The notes beneath the pieces were generated by a model. That model saw only the letters and a program-made list of their open reading frames with translations. It made no database searches and had not been told where the DNA came from. 9,389 bases of DNA, from positions 1 through 9,389 of the forward strand of contig CAYLSO010000009.1 in assembly GCA_964386525.1 (NCBI GenBank), given 5' to 3'. This stretch comes from CAYLSO01 sp964386525. Lineage in GTDB: Bacteria > Eisenbacteria > RBG-16-71-46 > DASYSL01. Each line of letters begins with the position of its first letter. Positions within the stretch are counted from its first letter, which is position 1. The translations under genes and the position numbers were made by a program. This document shows, one piece after another, positions 1 through 8,036 of this stretch.

Positions 1-1938
1 ATAGAGCCCGCTGGCCACCGCCTGCCCCTCGCGCGAGATCAGGTTCCAAGCGTAGGAGGCTCCCGAGAGCGTGGGCGGCGGCACGTCCAGCTCGCGCTTG
101 GGATCGTAGAGTCCGCGCGCGCCCTCGCCGCTGTAGGTCGAACCGTCGAAGTCGGTGTCGAAGACGAGGTCGCCGGAGAGCGTGAAGATCGACAGGTGGC
201 AGCGGCCCGGCAGGTTGGCGAACCACAGATAGTGGTCGCGCACCAGCGTGCCCTGGTCCCAGGCCGTCTGCACCTTGTACGGATTCGGGAACACGGTCAC
301 GCCGTTGCCCGGCCGCTCCCCGGGGGCGGCTCCCGCGACACCCTCCGTCTTGTTCTGGCTGATGCCGCTCTCCAGGCTCAGGATCTGCTTGTCGCCGGTG
401 TCGTACGAGGTGACGGCGACGAAGTGCTTGAACCCGTCGCGCAGCCCGGTCAGCCGGTAATGGTAGCGGACCGTGTCCCCGTCGATCACCCGCGGCTCGG
501 ACAGCCGGATGGCTTCGAAGCCGGTGTTGAAGCCGGCCGAGTCGGGAGTGTCGAACTGGGCCACGCGGCGCAGGTCCTCGCGGTCGCTGCCGGAGTAGAC
601 GCGGTACCCTTCGAAATCCAGACCGCCGGGTTGCGGGCTCGTCGGGTCGCTGACCGCCTCAGGGCTCGCGTCCCACAAGAGCTCGAGGGTGTTCTCCGAC
701 GCCTCGACGTGCAGGCGCGGCGACGGCGGCGGCGTGGGCACGACGTAGCGGAAATCGAAGGCCAGCTGGGCGAAGTCCGCCGCCTCGAGCAGCTCGTCGT
801 AGGTGTCCCCGCCACAGAAGGCGAAGTCCACCTGCAGGCTCGTGGTGTCGTCGAACTCGCTCTCCGGCGTCACCGTGAAGGGCCCGACGGTGAGCAGCTC
901 GACGGGGTCGTTGAGGCCCTGGATGGGCGGCAGGCTGTCGGGCGAGGTCTGCCAGGGGCTCGACAGGAGCACGTAGCGCTCCCGGTCCTCGTCGCGCGCC
1001 GTGTCGCCGGGCGCGTAGTTCCACAGCTGGAGCCCCACCTGTTTGGTGGCGATGGTGTCGGGCCGCACGCCCAGGAGCTTGATCCCGACCCACGGCGGCA
1101 CCAGCTCTTCTCGGCAGTTGCTGACGTCCTGGCAGTAGTGCTCCGCGATCAGACGCCGGTTCACGTCCCACTTCAGGAGCTTCTTGCTGAACCAGCCGCC
1201 GAGCGAACCGCCGCCGCTCGACGACGGCGGCCACGTGCTGTACAGGTTCTTGGCGCCGCTCGCCAGCTCGGCGAACATCCCCACGAACACCTCGCGCAGC
1301 AGGTTGCGCGTGCCGCGAAAGGTCAGGTGGCAGACCACCAGGTCGGAGAACGCCGCGAACGACCAGTTGTAGAACTCCTGGCGGACCTCGATCCCCAGGG
1401 GCAGGTGGTTCTCGACGGAGAGCGGCGCCTTGCGCCCCGGATCGTCCGTGAAAGCGCACGCGAAGTCCTGCTCCGAGACCGCGTCCGGGCTGTAGTAGCG
1501 GCTGTTGTTCAGCTTGGAGCGCTCGACGATCACCGAGGTGGGGATGAACTCCGTGCTCGCCGGCCCGGAGTTGCTGGTCGAAGCGTCGAAGGCGCCGGTG
1601 GAGACCCGGCGCACCTCGCCCGTGTCGGTGATCCCCAGGGCACCGAACCACAGTCCGGCCCGCACCATGTGCTCGTAGCCGGAGCCCAGCGGGAACTCGA
1701 GGGACGGGGCGCGCGACTGGAAGTTGTTCCCGTAGAATGCGTAGTTGGTGGTGGTGATGCCGACCCGGTTGTTGTCGGTGACGCGCGTCGAGAACCCTAC
1801 GCCCTGGGCGGCCGCCGGACGGGCCGGGCCGAGGATCACGGCCAGCGCCAGCGCGGCGAGCGCCAGGGCGCCGAGGGCGCGGGCGCGGGGGGCGGCGGGC
1901 GCGTCGGCGCCCGGATCTCTCAGTAGCACGTGGGACAT
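1..1938 (-). CDS. Secreted protein with Fn3-like domain and FlgD/T9SS-type C-terminal domain (3' end outside window)
   Basis: An open frame of 646 codons runs off the left edge without a stop. The ATG at 1938 overlaps the end of the upstream lipoprotein gene by 19 bases. An alternative GTG lies at 1929; no clear Shine-Dalgarno sequence precedes either, which fits translational coupling. Residues about 20-40 form a hydrophobic signal segment ending in an AAAQ-type cleavage site. The large N-terminal region (about 41-400) begins with an NNRVGITTTNYAFYGNN stretch; I recognise this style from hypothetical secreted proteins of uncultured FCB-like phyla but know no function for it. Residues about 404-531 resemble a fibronectin type III domain (FEGYRVYSG, then YRLTGL and HFVAVTSYD). 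From about 544 (VFPNPYKV) to the visible end (AVASGLY) the sequence looks like the FlgD-Ig/T9SS C-terminal sorting domains, so only a short tail is probably missing. I infer a cell-surface or exported protein; no catalytic motif is visible. Confidence 0.85.
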   Translation of the reverse strand, partial: MSHVLLRDPGADAPAAPRARALGALALAALALAVILGPARPAAAQGVGFSTRVTDNNRVGITTTNYAFYGNNFQSRAPSLEFPLGSGYEHMVRAGLWFGALGITDTGEVRRVSTGAFDASTSNSGPASTEFIPTSVIVERSKLNNSRYYSPDAVSEQDFACAFTDDPGRKAPLSVENHLPLGIEVRQEFYNWSFAAFSDLVVCHLTFRGTRNLLREVFVGMFAELASGAKNLYSTWPPSSSGGGSLGGWFSKKLLKWDVNRRLIAEHYCQDVSNCREELVPPWVGIKLLGVRPDTIATKQVGLQLWNYAPGDTARDEDRERYVLLSSPWQTSPDSLPPIQGLNDPVELLTVGPFTVTPESEFDDTTSLQVDFAFCGGDTYDELLEAADFAQLAFDFRYVVPTPPPSPRLHVEASENTLELLWDASPEAVSDPTSPQPGGLDFEGYRVYSGSDREDLRRVAQFDTPDSAGFNTGFEAIRLSEPRVIDGDTVRYHYRLTGLRDGFKHFVAVTSYDTGDKQILSLESGISQNKTEGVAGAAPGERPGNGVTVFPNPYKVQTAWDQGTLVRDHYLWFANLPGRCHLSIFTLSGDLVFDTDFDGSTYSGEGARGLYDPKRELDVPPPTLSGASYAWNLISREGQAVASGLY

Positions 1939-3041
1939 GGCCGGCGGCGCTCGTAGCGGAGCGCGGCTCCGAGGGGTGGGTCGGCGACGAAGGCGATGGT
2001 GTCGACGACGGCGACGGCGGCCGGCGCGACCAGCGCGGGCTCGCCCTGCAGGATGCCGAGGTTGACCTGCTGCAGATAGGTCGGGCTGAAGCCGTCGTCG
2101 TGGTAGCGCAGCACGCGCGCCGAGCCCCGGTCCACGACGAAGATGTAGCTCGAGTCGTCCACCGCGACGTCCACCGGGTCCTGGAAGCGCAGCCCGCTCG
2201 CCGTGCCGTCGAACTGGTAGAGGCCGTGCGATAGCGAGTCGGCCTCGATGATCAGCTTCTGCACCGCCTGCTTCTCGCCGTCCGCGACCCACAGGAAGGG
2301 CATCGAGGACGGCCCCCAGGAGATGCCGCGCTGGCGGCTGACGAAGCCGGTCCCCGACCCTTCCAGCACCGTCCAGCCGAAGTCGCGGTGGGCGTAGCCG
2401 TCGGCCTCCTGGTAGCGCCAGATGCCGTCGCGGAAGCGCGCCGTGCGCCGCCCGAACTCGTCCGGCTCGAGCACGCGGAAGGTGCCGGAGACGTACACCG
2501 TGTGGTCGGTCGAGACGGCCAGCCCGCGCACCTCCGCCCAGTTGGTGTCGGCGAACGAGGTCAGCGGGGCGGTCGTGCCGACCTGGTACACGAAGACGCG
2601 CGGCGCCAGGTTGGGCTGGGTGAAGCGCAGGCAGGTGTCGCCGGCGTCGAAGATGAAGAGCCGGCCGCCGCCCTCGGCGGCGAGCTGCGGCCGCCACATG
2701 CCGCCGAAGCTCACCGACAGCGGCGGCGTGCCGGTGCGCGCGAAGATGGGGTAGAGCCGCGCGGTGCCCGGCGGCAGCGAGCCGGCCCCGCAGTCGGGGC
2801 GCGTGTCGGCCGCGGCGCCGTACAACACCAGGAGCTGCTTGCCCGAGCTGCGCGTGACGAGCACGTCGGTCGGCTCGGTGAAGCCCTCCAGGATGCCGCG
2901 GAACGTGTACGCCGAGTCGGGCGGCACGAGACCGCCTGGGGTCTCGGTGGGCAGCGAGAACTTCGAGCCGCAGCCGAGTGCGACGGCGAGGACCGCGGCG
3001 AGAGCGAGCGTCAGCGTGAGGGGCCGGGTCGAGAGTCGCAT
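1920..3041 (-). CDS. Putative lipoprotein with NHL-like beta-propeller
   Basis: The predicted product has 373 residues. Residues 1-23 form a lipoprotein signal peptide, with a hydrophobic core from 8 to 22 and a lipobox VALGC that places the lipidated cysteine at position 24. The mature protein has repeated strand-turn units typical of NHL/SMP-30-like propellers, for example PTDVLVT (57-63), RGLAVSTDHTVYVSG (172-186), RGISWGPSSMPFLWVADG (238-255), DPVDVAVDDSSYIFVVDRG (288-306) and APAAVAVVDTIAFVAD (339-354). Propellers of this kind usually bind ligands or proteins; no enzyme active site is evident. The C-terminus ends in CPTCY, a Cys-x-x-Cys pair lying in the bases shared with the next gene. 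The ATG is 2 bases after the stop of the PorV-like gene, so this is an internal operon gene. The likely location is membrane-anchored, facing the periplasm or the cell surface. Confidence 0.85.
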   Translation of the reverse strand: MRLSTRPLTLTLALAAVLAVALGCGSKFSLPTETPGGLVPPDSAYTFRGILEGFTEPTDVLVTRSSGKQLLVLYGAAADTRPDCGAGSLPPGTARLYPIFARTGTPPLSVSFGGMWRPQLAAEGGGRLFIFDAGDTCLRFTQPNLAPRVFVYQVGTTAPLTSFADTNWAEVRGLAVSTDHTVYVSGTFRVLEPDEFGRRTARFRDGIWRYQEADGYAHRDFGWTVLEGSGTGFVSRQRGISWGPSSMPFLWVADGEKQAVQKLIIEADSLSHGLYQFDGTASGLRFQDPVDVAVDDSSYIFVVDRGSARVLRYHDDGFSPTYLQQVNLGILQGEPALVAPAAVAVVDTIAFVADPPLGAALRYERRRPCPTCY

Positions 3042-3043
3042 GG

Positions 3044-4057
3044 CTAGAAGCGCACCCCCAGGCTGACGCGGTGGATGGCGCCCAGCAGGCCGCCTTCCGA
3101 GTAGGCGTAGTCCACCGTGCCGCGCTTGGTGCCGAGGTCGGCGATCACCCCCGCCCCCGCCGACCACCGGATCTCGTCGGCGTTGAAGTTGTAGCCGGCG
3201 CGCAGCGACAGCGTGCCGCGGAACGTCCCCTCGAGCCCGCCCTTGATCGCCTGCTGGTTGTCGGCCGGCTGCGTCACCTCGGCGGCGGTCGTGAGGCGGA
3301 ACTGCGGGTTGTCCACCGGCTCCGACGCCAGGCCGAAGCGGAACTGGGTCGGCGGGTTGAACGAGTCGTACTCGCGGACCTCGCTCGAGTAGGGCGAGTA
3401 GTAGGCGCCGCTGGGCTTGAAGTCGGGCCCGAAATTGGCGAGCGCCACGCCCACCCGCAAGCTGCCGTAGCCCACGTAGTAGATGGAACCCACGTCGACG
3501 AGGAAGTTGTTGACCGTCGTGCCGCCGACGTCGAGGCCCAGGTTCTCGTGCACGAACTTGGCGGTGAAGCCGATGAGCAGCTTGTCCGTGAAGCGCCGCG
3601 CGTACGACAGGCCGCCGACGAAATCCGTGTAGGTGAAGGTGCGGCCCGTGCCGAAGGGGTGCAGCTCGTCGGTCTCGGGGATGTCGGTGTAGAGGGCGCC
3701 GAATTGGATGCCCACCGAGCCGCCCAGCTTCTCCACCGGCAGCACCGCGGCGGCGAACTCGTAGTTGACCTCCGCCGGCCACTCGGTGTGGCTGAAGGTG
3801 GCTTCCTTGCGCTGCAGGCCGGCGAGCCCGGCCGGGTTCCAGTAGATCGTGGAGGGGTCGTTGGCCACGGCCACGAAAGCCTCTCCCATGGCCACCGGCC
3901 TCGCCCCCACGCCGATCTTGAGGAAGGTCCCGGAGGAGGTCCCCACGCGCTGCCCACCCAGCGACGTCGCCGCCCGGGCGGGCGGCGCCGCCACGCCTGC
4001 CGCCAGGGCCAGCGCCAGGAGCCCGGCGCCGAGCGTGCGCCGCCGGCTAGAAGTCAT
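3044..4057 (-). CDS. PorV/PorQ-family outer-membrane protein
   Basis: The predicted product has 337 residues. A signal peptide (1-29) has an Arg-rich start, a hydrophobic core and an ARA cleavage site. Residues 45-81 carry the family hallmark: FLKIGVGARPVAMGEAF followed by an ANDPSTIYWNPAG stretch, as in PorV/PorQ (UPF0164) proteins related to FadL-type barrels. The rest alternates polar and aromatic strand-like segments and ends in VSLGVRF, with the terminal Phe expected for barrel insertion by the BAM complex. In Bacteroidetes, PorV shuttles type IX secretion cargo to the surface attachment complex; many phyla have family members of unknown role. The ATG overlaps the last 11 bases of the TonB-dependent receptor gene, so translation is probably coupled. 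The downstream neighbour encoding a sorting-type C-terminus makes a cargo-handling role possible, but that is inference. Confidence 0.92.
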   Translation of the reverse strand: MTSSRRRTLGAGLLALALAAGVAAPPARAATSLGGQRVGTSSGTFLKIGVGARPVAMGEAFVAVANDPSTIYWNPAGLAGLQRKEATFSHTEWPAEVNYEFAAAVLPVEKLGGSVGIQFGALYTDIPETDELHPFGTGRTFTYTDFVGGLSYARRFTDKLLIGFTAKFVHENLGLDVGGTTVNNFLVDVGSIYYVGYGSLRVGVALANFGPDFKPSGAYYSPYSSEVREYDSFNPPTQFRFGLASEPVDNPQFRLTTAAEVTQPADNQQAIKGGLEGTFRGTLSLRAGYNFNADEIRWSAGAGVIADLGTKRGTVDYAYSEGGLLGAIHRVSLGVRF

Positions 4058-6821
4058 AATCGAACCCCACGCGCCAGGTCGACGGCTCCAGGTAGTTGGA
4101 GGGGTTGCCGAGCTGCGCGACGAGCCGGTACTCGCGCGCCGCGTCGCTCGGCAGCTTGGCCATCTCCACCGGCGAGAACAGACCCTGGCCGTCCTCGTAG
4201 CCCCGTCCGGTGAGCGGATCGATGCGGCGCGGCACGCGGGCGTTGAGGATGTTGCGGCCCACCACCGTGAAGTTCACGCGCTGGTCGCCGCCGAGGCGGA
4301 TCTCCTTGTTGAAGCGCAGATCGAAGGTCACCAGGAAGGGCGCGTTCTTGGAGTAGGGCTTGGCCGCCTCCTGCCCGAGCTGCGTCTGCGGCGTGTAGGC
4401 GCGGCCCGACTGGCCCTGCGCGTACAGGTTGACCCCCCAGGCGCGCGGCATCGTCCAGCCGAAGAGCTTGGGCGCTTCGGCGTCGCGGTCGACGCGGAAG
4501 TCCACGCTCAGGGTGGCGCGATGCGGCCGGTTCCAGAACATGAACACCTCGCCCAGCCGCGTCTCGGCCGCGTCGCCGCCCGACTCCTCGACCAGCTTGG
4601 CCGCGTTGGGGTCGGACGACTTGCCGCTGGCCACCGAGAAGCCGTACGACACCCGGTACTGCCAGTACTGGCGCCGCCGCTTCTCGAACTCCAGCTCGAA
4701 GCCGCGCGCCCGCGCGTAGTCCTGATTCTGGTAGATGAGCACGTCCACGAGCTCGGTGCCCTGCGTGCGCTTGAACGACACCGAGGTCGGGTAGTCGTAG
4801 ATGTCCTTCCAGAAGAAGGTGGCGTTGCCGGCCAGGTCCTCGCGGAAGGTGTGGCGCGCCCCGACCTCGTACTGCACCGAGATCTCGGGGTTGAGGTTGG
4901 CGTTGCCGAGGATGGGGAACGACTCGCTCGAGACCGAGGTCAGCTTCGAGTAGACGTAGTAATAGGGCGGGTACTGGGTGAACTGCCCGTAGTTGAAGAA
5001 GAAGTTGTCCTTCTCGGTGATCGGGTGCGACACCTGGATGCGCGGGCTCAGGTGGGTCTTGACGCGGCGCCCGAAGACGCTCTGGGTGTCGTTGTAGAAG
5101 TTGTCGCGCGTGGTCTGCGTGATGTTGTGGTTCGAGGTGTCGGCCACCGCATCCTCGAGCTGTTCGCCCGGGAACCAGTAGTCGAGCCGCAGGCCGACGT
5201 TGGCGGCGAAGCCCTCGTACTCGATGAGATCCTGCGCGTAGACGTTGCCCTGCGCCGGGTAGACGTGCCACAGGTCGTGCGACGAGCCGAGCCCGTCGGG
5301 GTCGTAGTCCCACGGGTACTGGATGGTCACGTACTGCACGTTCTGCCAGTCGTTGCGCAGCCCGGCCTCCATCGAGTGGCCCTTCCAGCGCCGCGTCGTG
5401 TAGGCGCCGCCCAGCGACAGGATCTCGGAGTAGTTGTCCTGCCAGCGGTAGTCGTCGCCGGTGTCGACGAAGTAGAAGGTGTCGAGGCTGTCGGGCAGGC
5501 TCGAGTCCTGCGGCTGCAGGTACTCGGTCCAGTTCTTGCCGTTCACCGCCTGGTTGAGGGCGTTGAAGTAGCGCGACACCTGTAGGTTGAAGAAAGAGGT
5601 CTTGTCGAGGATCCTGGTCCACGACGCCTGCATCGTGTTGTTGTCCTCGGTCACCGTGCCGAAGTGGTCGAGGCGCTGCGACCAGGCCCAGGGGAAGCCG
5701 ATCTCGAAGCCCGAGACGTCGTCGAACGGCGGCCGCGTGAACCCCTGGTCGAAGCCGATGCGCTTGCTGAACGACACGTCGATCTTGTTCGACACGCTCG
5801 GCTTCCAGGTCCACTTGTAGAGGCCGCGCCAGGTGTTGTCCTCGGTGGGCACCCAGAACTCGCCCCAGCGGAACTGCTTGCCGAGGAAGGAGTCCTCGTA
5901 GCCGGAGCGCAGCTTCGGGCCCCCGGGCAGGTCGCGGACGCTGGGCAGGTAGCTCTCGGTGAAGTCGGCGGAGACGTCGACCAGGAAGCTGGCGGTGCCG
6001 GGGAGCTTGAGTCCCAGCTGGGCCAGCCCGCCGGTGAGCCAGTCGGGACCGGAGACCTGGCCCGAGTAGTAGCGCGTGCCGAAGCGGCCGCCCTGCGCGG
6101 AGAGGCCGCCGTGGTAGCGGTCGCCGCCCTCCTTGAGCTTGACGTCCACGATGCCCGACAGCGCCTGCCCGTACTTGGCGTCGAAGCCGCCGGTGATGAC
6201 GTTGACCTCGGCCACCGAGCGCGCGTTGATGGTGCCGGCCGTGGAGCGCCCGCTGATCAGGTTGCGGTTGACCACGCCGTCCACCACGAACATGGTCTCG
6301 TCGGCGCGGCCGCCGCGCACGTGCAGCTCGCCGCTCTCGCTGCTCACCCCCACCTGTTTCTCGATGACGTCGCTCAGCGTCTGCACGGGCAGGGCGGCGA
6401 TGTCCTTGGAGGAGACCGTGCGCACCGTGGCGCCGCGGTTCACCTCCACCAGCGGCCGCTGGCCGGTGACGAGGACCTCCTTCTCCTGGCGGACCACGAC
6501 CTCCTGGAGCGTGAGTTCCACGCGCGCCGACTGGCCGGCCGTGACGACGACCCGCTCGCGCGTGGCGTCGGCGTAGCCGAGGAACTGGCAGCGCAGCGTG
6601 TAGGTGCCGACCGGCACGCCGGTGATCAGGAATTCGCCCTTGGAGTCGGAGAGCGCGCCCTTGCGGATCTCGGCCAGGGAGATGCTGGCGAAGGGCAGGG
6701 CGCGCCCGGAAGCCGCGTCGCGCACGGTGCCGGAAACGCGGCCGACGTCCTGGGCGAGCGCCGAGACGGCGCCCAGGGCGAGGCCCGACAGGAGGATGAG
6801 GACGGCGAGGGCTCGAGTCAT
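4047..6821 (-). CDS. TonB-dependent receptor with N-terminal carboxypeptidase-regulatory-like domain
   Basis: The product has 924 residues from the ATG at 6821. This start has AGGA five bases upstream. A GTG at 6836 in the same frame would add five residues and has a weaker upstream site. The signal peptide is about 1-23 (ending SALA). A CarboxypepD_reg-like domain spans about 29-106 (VSGTVRDAASGRALPFASI, then GEFLITGVPVGTYTL). The plug domain follows at about 115-230 (EVLVTGQRP, LHVRGGRADETMFVVDGV, ITGGFDAKYGQALSGIVDV). The rest is a 22-strand-type barrel rich in aromatic residues, ending GFDYDF with a C-terminal Phe. Such receptors take up ligands across the outer membrane using TonB energy; the substrate cannot be told from sequence. 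No SusD-like partner is present here, so this is not a standard glycan-uptake pair. It is the first gene of a four-gene operon with its own promoter. Confidence 0.93.
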   Translation of the reverse strand: MTRALAVLILLSGLALGAVSALAQDVGRVSGTVRDAASGRALPFASISLAEIRKGALSDSKGEFLITGVPVGTYTLRCQFLGYADATRERVVVTAGQSARVELTLQEVVVRQEKEVLVTGQRPLVEVNRGATVRTVSSKDIAALPVQTLSDVIEKQVGVSSESGELHVRGGRADETMFVVDGVVNRNLISGRSTAGTINARSVAEVNVITGGFDAKYGQALSGIVDVKLKEGGDRYHGGLSAQGGRFGTRYYSGQVSGPDWLTGGLAQLGLKLPGTASFLVDVSADFTESYLPSVRDLPGGPKLRSGYEDSFLGKQFRWGEFWVPTEDNTWRGLYKWTWKPSVSNKIDVSFSKRIGFDQGFTRPPFDDVSGFEIGFPWAWSQRLDHFGTVTEDNNTMQASWTRILDKTSFFNLQVSRYFNALNQAVNGKNWTEYLQPQDSSLPDSLDTFYFVDTGDDYRWQDNYSEILSLGGAYTTRRWKGHSMEAGLRNDWQNVQYVTIQYPWDYDPDGLGSSHDLWHVYPAQGNVYAQDLIEYEGFAANVGLRLDYWFPGEQLEDAVADTSNHNITQTTRDNFYNDTQSVFGRRVKTHLSPRIQVSHPITEKDNFFFNYGQFTQYPPYYYVYSKLTSVSSESFPILGNANLNPEISVQYEVGARHTFREDLAGNATFFWKDIYDYPTSVSFKRTQGTELVDVLIYQNQDYARARGFELEFEKRRRQYWQYRVSYGFSVASGKSSDPNAAKLVEESGGDAAETRLGEVFMFWNRPHRATLSVDFRVDRDAEAPKLFGWTMPRAWGVNLYAQGQSGRAYTPQTQLGQEAAKPYSKNAPFLVTFDLRFNKEIRLGGDQRVNFTVVGRNILNARVPRRIDPLTGRGYEDGQGLFSPVEMAKLPSDAAREYRLVAQLGNPSNYLEPSTWRVGFDYDF

Positions 6822-6826
6822 CCGTA

Positions 6827-6830
6827 TCCT
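6827..6830 (-). promoter_or_regulatory. Shine-Dalgarno site of the TonB-dependent receptor gene
   Basis: AGGA on the minus strand lies five bases before the ATG at 6821. It favours that ATG over the in-frame GTG at 6836, which has only GGGA upstream. Confidence 0.5.
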
Positions 6831-6877
6831 GCTCACAATGCGTCCCGGATCGGAAAACCGCGGGAGGAATCCCCGCC

Positions 6878-6906
6878 AGACTAGGAGCCGGCGCCCGGGC
6901 GGTCAA
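6878..6906 (-). promoter_or_regulatory. Sigma70-like promoter for the envelope operon
   Basis: On the minus strand TTGACC (6906-6901) is followed by a 17-base spacer and TAGTCT (6883-6878). The -35 box matches TTGACA at five of six positions; the -10 box keeps the T, A and final T of TATAAT. Transcription would start near 6871, leaving a leader of about 50 bases before the receptor ATG. An imperfect dyad (6860-6876) overlaps this start point and could be an operator, but that is speculative. The whole gap between the genes (6822-6959) holds nothing else I can identify, and no terminator with a T-tract is visible after the adenosine deaminase gene. Confidence 0.5.
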
Positions 6907-6959
6907 GCGGTTTCCGGCGCCGTGGCCGCCGCCCGCCGCCGACCGTACCCCGGCCCCCC

Positions 6960-8036
6960 CTACAGCACGCTGCCGGCGCGGTCGTAGGAGTCCGGGAAGG
7001 CCTCCATGAAGACGTTGTCGAACTCGGTGATCACCTGGCGCAGCATGCGCGCCTTGCGCGCGTACGGCAGGAAGGCGCTCTTGAAGCCGTTGATGATGAT
7101 GCGCTTGACCTGGTAGGGCGTCAGGTTGAACGCCTTGGCGGCGAGCGCGTACTCGCGCGAGATGTTGGTGTTCGACACCGTCGTGTTGTCGGTGTTGAGG
7201 GTGACGCGCAGGCCGAGGTCGAGGTAGATCCTGAACGGGTGCCTGCGCAGCGACGGCACGGTGCGCGTCTGCACGTTCGACGTCAGGCAGACCTCGAGCG
7301 GGATGCGGTGGTCGAGGACGTAGTTCATCAGCTCCACGTCCTCCGCCAGCCGCGTGCCGTGGCCGATGCGGTGGGCGCCGCAGTAGTGCAGCGCCTGGCT
7401 GATCGAGGGCGGCCCGAAGCCCTCGCCGGCGTGCACCGTCGAGTTGATGTTGTGGTCGAGGATGAGCTTGAACGCCTCGCGGTGGTCCTTGGCCGGGAAG
7501 TCCTTCTCCTCCCCCGCCAGGTCGAAGCCGACCACGCCCTTCTTGCGGTAGGCCACGGCCAGCTCGGCCAGCTCGTAGGAGCGCCGCGGCGAGATGTTGC
7601 GCATGCCGCAGATGATCACCCCGGTGGACATGTTGAAATCCAGTTCGGCCCCCTGCAGCCCCTGGATCACCGACTCGAGGATGTCGGGCAGGGTCAGCCC
7701 GCGCTTGCGGTGCAGGATCGGCGAGTAGCGCACCTCGAGGTGGCGCACGTTCTCCTGGGCGCAGTCCTCGGCCAGCTCGTAGGCGACGCGCTTGAGGGCG
7801 TCGCGCTCCTGCAGCACGGTCAGCGTCAGGTCGAAGATCTTGAGGTAGTCGCGCAGGCTCTTGGTGCGGTGGCCGGCGCGCAGGCGGCGGGCCAGCTCGC
7901 GCGGCGAGCGGACCGGCAGCTTGATGCCCTGGGCGGCGGCCAGCTCCCACATGGTGCGCGGCCGCAGCGAGCCGTCGAGGTGGAGGTGCAGGTCGGTCTT
8001 GGGCAGGCGGCGCATGACCTCGAGGGGGATGATCAT
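6960..8036 (-). CDS. add: Adenosine deaminase
   Basis: The predicted product has 358 residues, normal for the family, and is a cytosolic zinc hydrolase converting adenosine (or deoxyadenosine) to inosine and ammonia. The TIM-barrel metal-site motifs are all present: KTDLHLHLDGSL with His17 and His19, HAGEGFGP with His202 and catalytic Glu205, HRIGHG with His226, and LNTDNT with zinc ligand Asp283. Residue 284 is Asn where mammalian and E. coli enzymes have a second Asp; as I recall, NTDN is usual in many actinobacterial and firmicute homologues, so it is probably a subfamily trait and not a defect. SNVQT at 253-257 is also family-typical. The ATG overlaps the stop of the upstream isomerase gene as ATGA, and GAGG lies six bases before it (8043-8046). 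A second Met at residue 8 is a less likely start. Adenine or aminofutalosine deaminase activity cannot be excluded. Confidence 0.93.
   Translation of the reverse strand: MIIPLEVMRRLPKTDLHLHLDGSLRPRTMWELAAAQGIKLPVRSPRELARRLRAGHRTKSLRDYLKIFDLTLTVLQERDALKRVAYELAEDCAQENVRHLEVRYSPILHRKRGLTLPDILESVIQGLQGAELDFNMSTGVIICGMRNISPRRSYELAELAVAYRKKGVVGFDLAGEEKDFPAKDHREAFKLILDHNINSTVHAGEGFGPPSISQALHYCGAHRIGHGTRLAEDVELMNYVLDHRIPLEVCLTSNVQTRTVPSLRRHPFRIYLDLGLRVTLNTDNTTVSNTNISREYALAAKAFNLTPYQVKRIIINGFKSAFLPYARKARMLRQVITEFDNVFMEAFPDSYDRAGSVL

Noticed and set aside
196..1926. Plus-strand open frame of 576 codons opposite the secreted-protein gene
   Set aside because: Its translation is Arg/Val/Gly/Leu-rich low-complexity with no domain; it is the GC-driven shadow of the minus-strand gene, which has a signal peptide and recognisable domains.
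3849..5585. Plus-strand open frame of 578 codons
   Set aside because: Antisense shadow of the PorV-like and receptor genes, composed of Val/Leu/Arg/Gly repeats typical of reverse frames in GC-rich DNA.
6860..6876. Imperfect inverted repeat (GCGGG and CCCGC arms) near the envelope operon start, considered as an attenuator or terminator
   Set aside because: It begins before the predicted transcription start, so the full hairpin would not form in the RNA, and no U-tract follows. An operator role remains possible but is unsupported.
6907..6959. GC-rich palindromic stretches after the adenosine deaminase stop, considered as a rho-independent terminator
   Set aside because: No stable stem followed by a run of T on the minus strand could be found; such short palindromes are expected by chance at this GC content.
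4054..7950. Minus-strand open frame of 1298 codons crossing the receptor and deaminase genes
   Set aside because: It runs in another frame through two clearly identified genes and through their intergenic promoter; its translation is Arg/Pro/Ala-rich with no motif.
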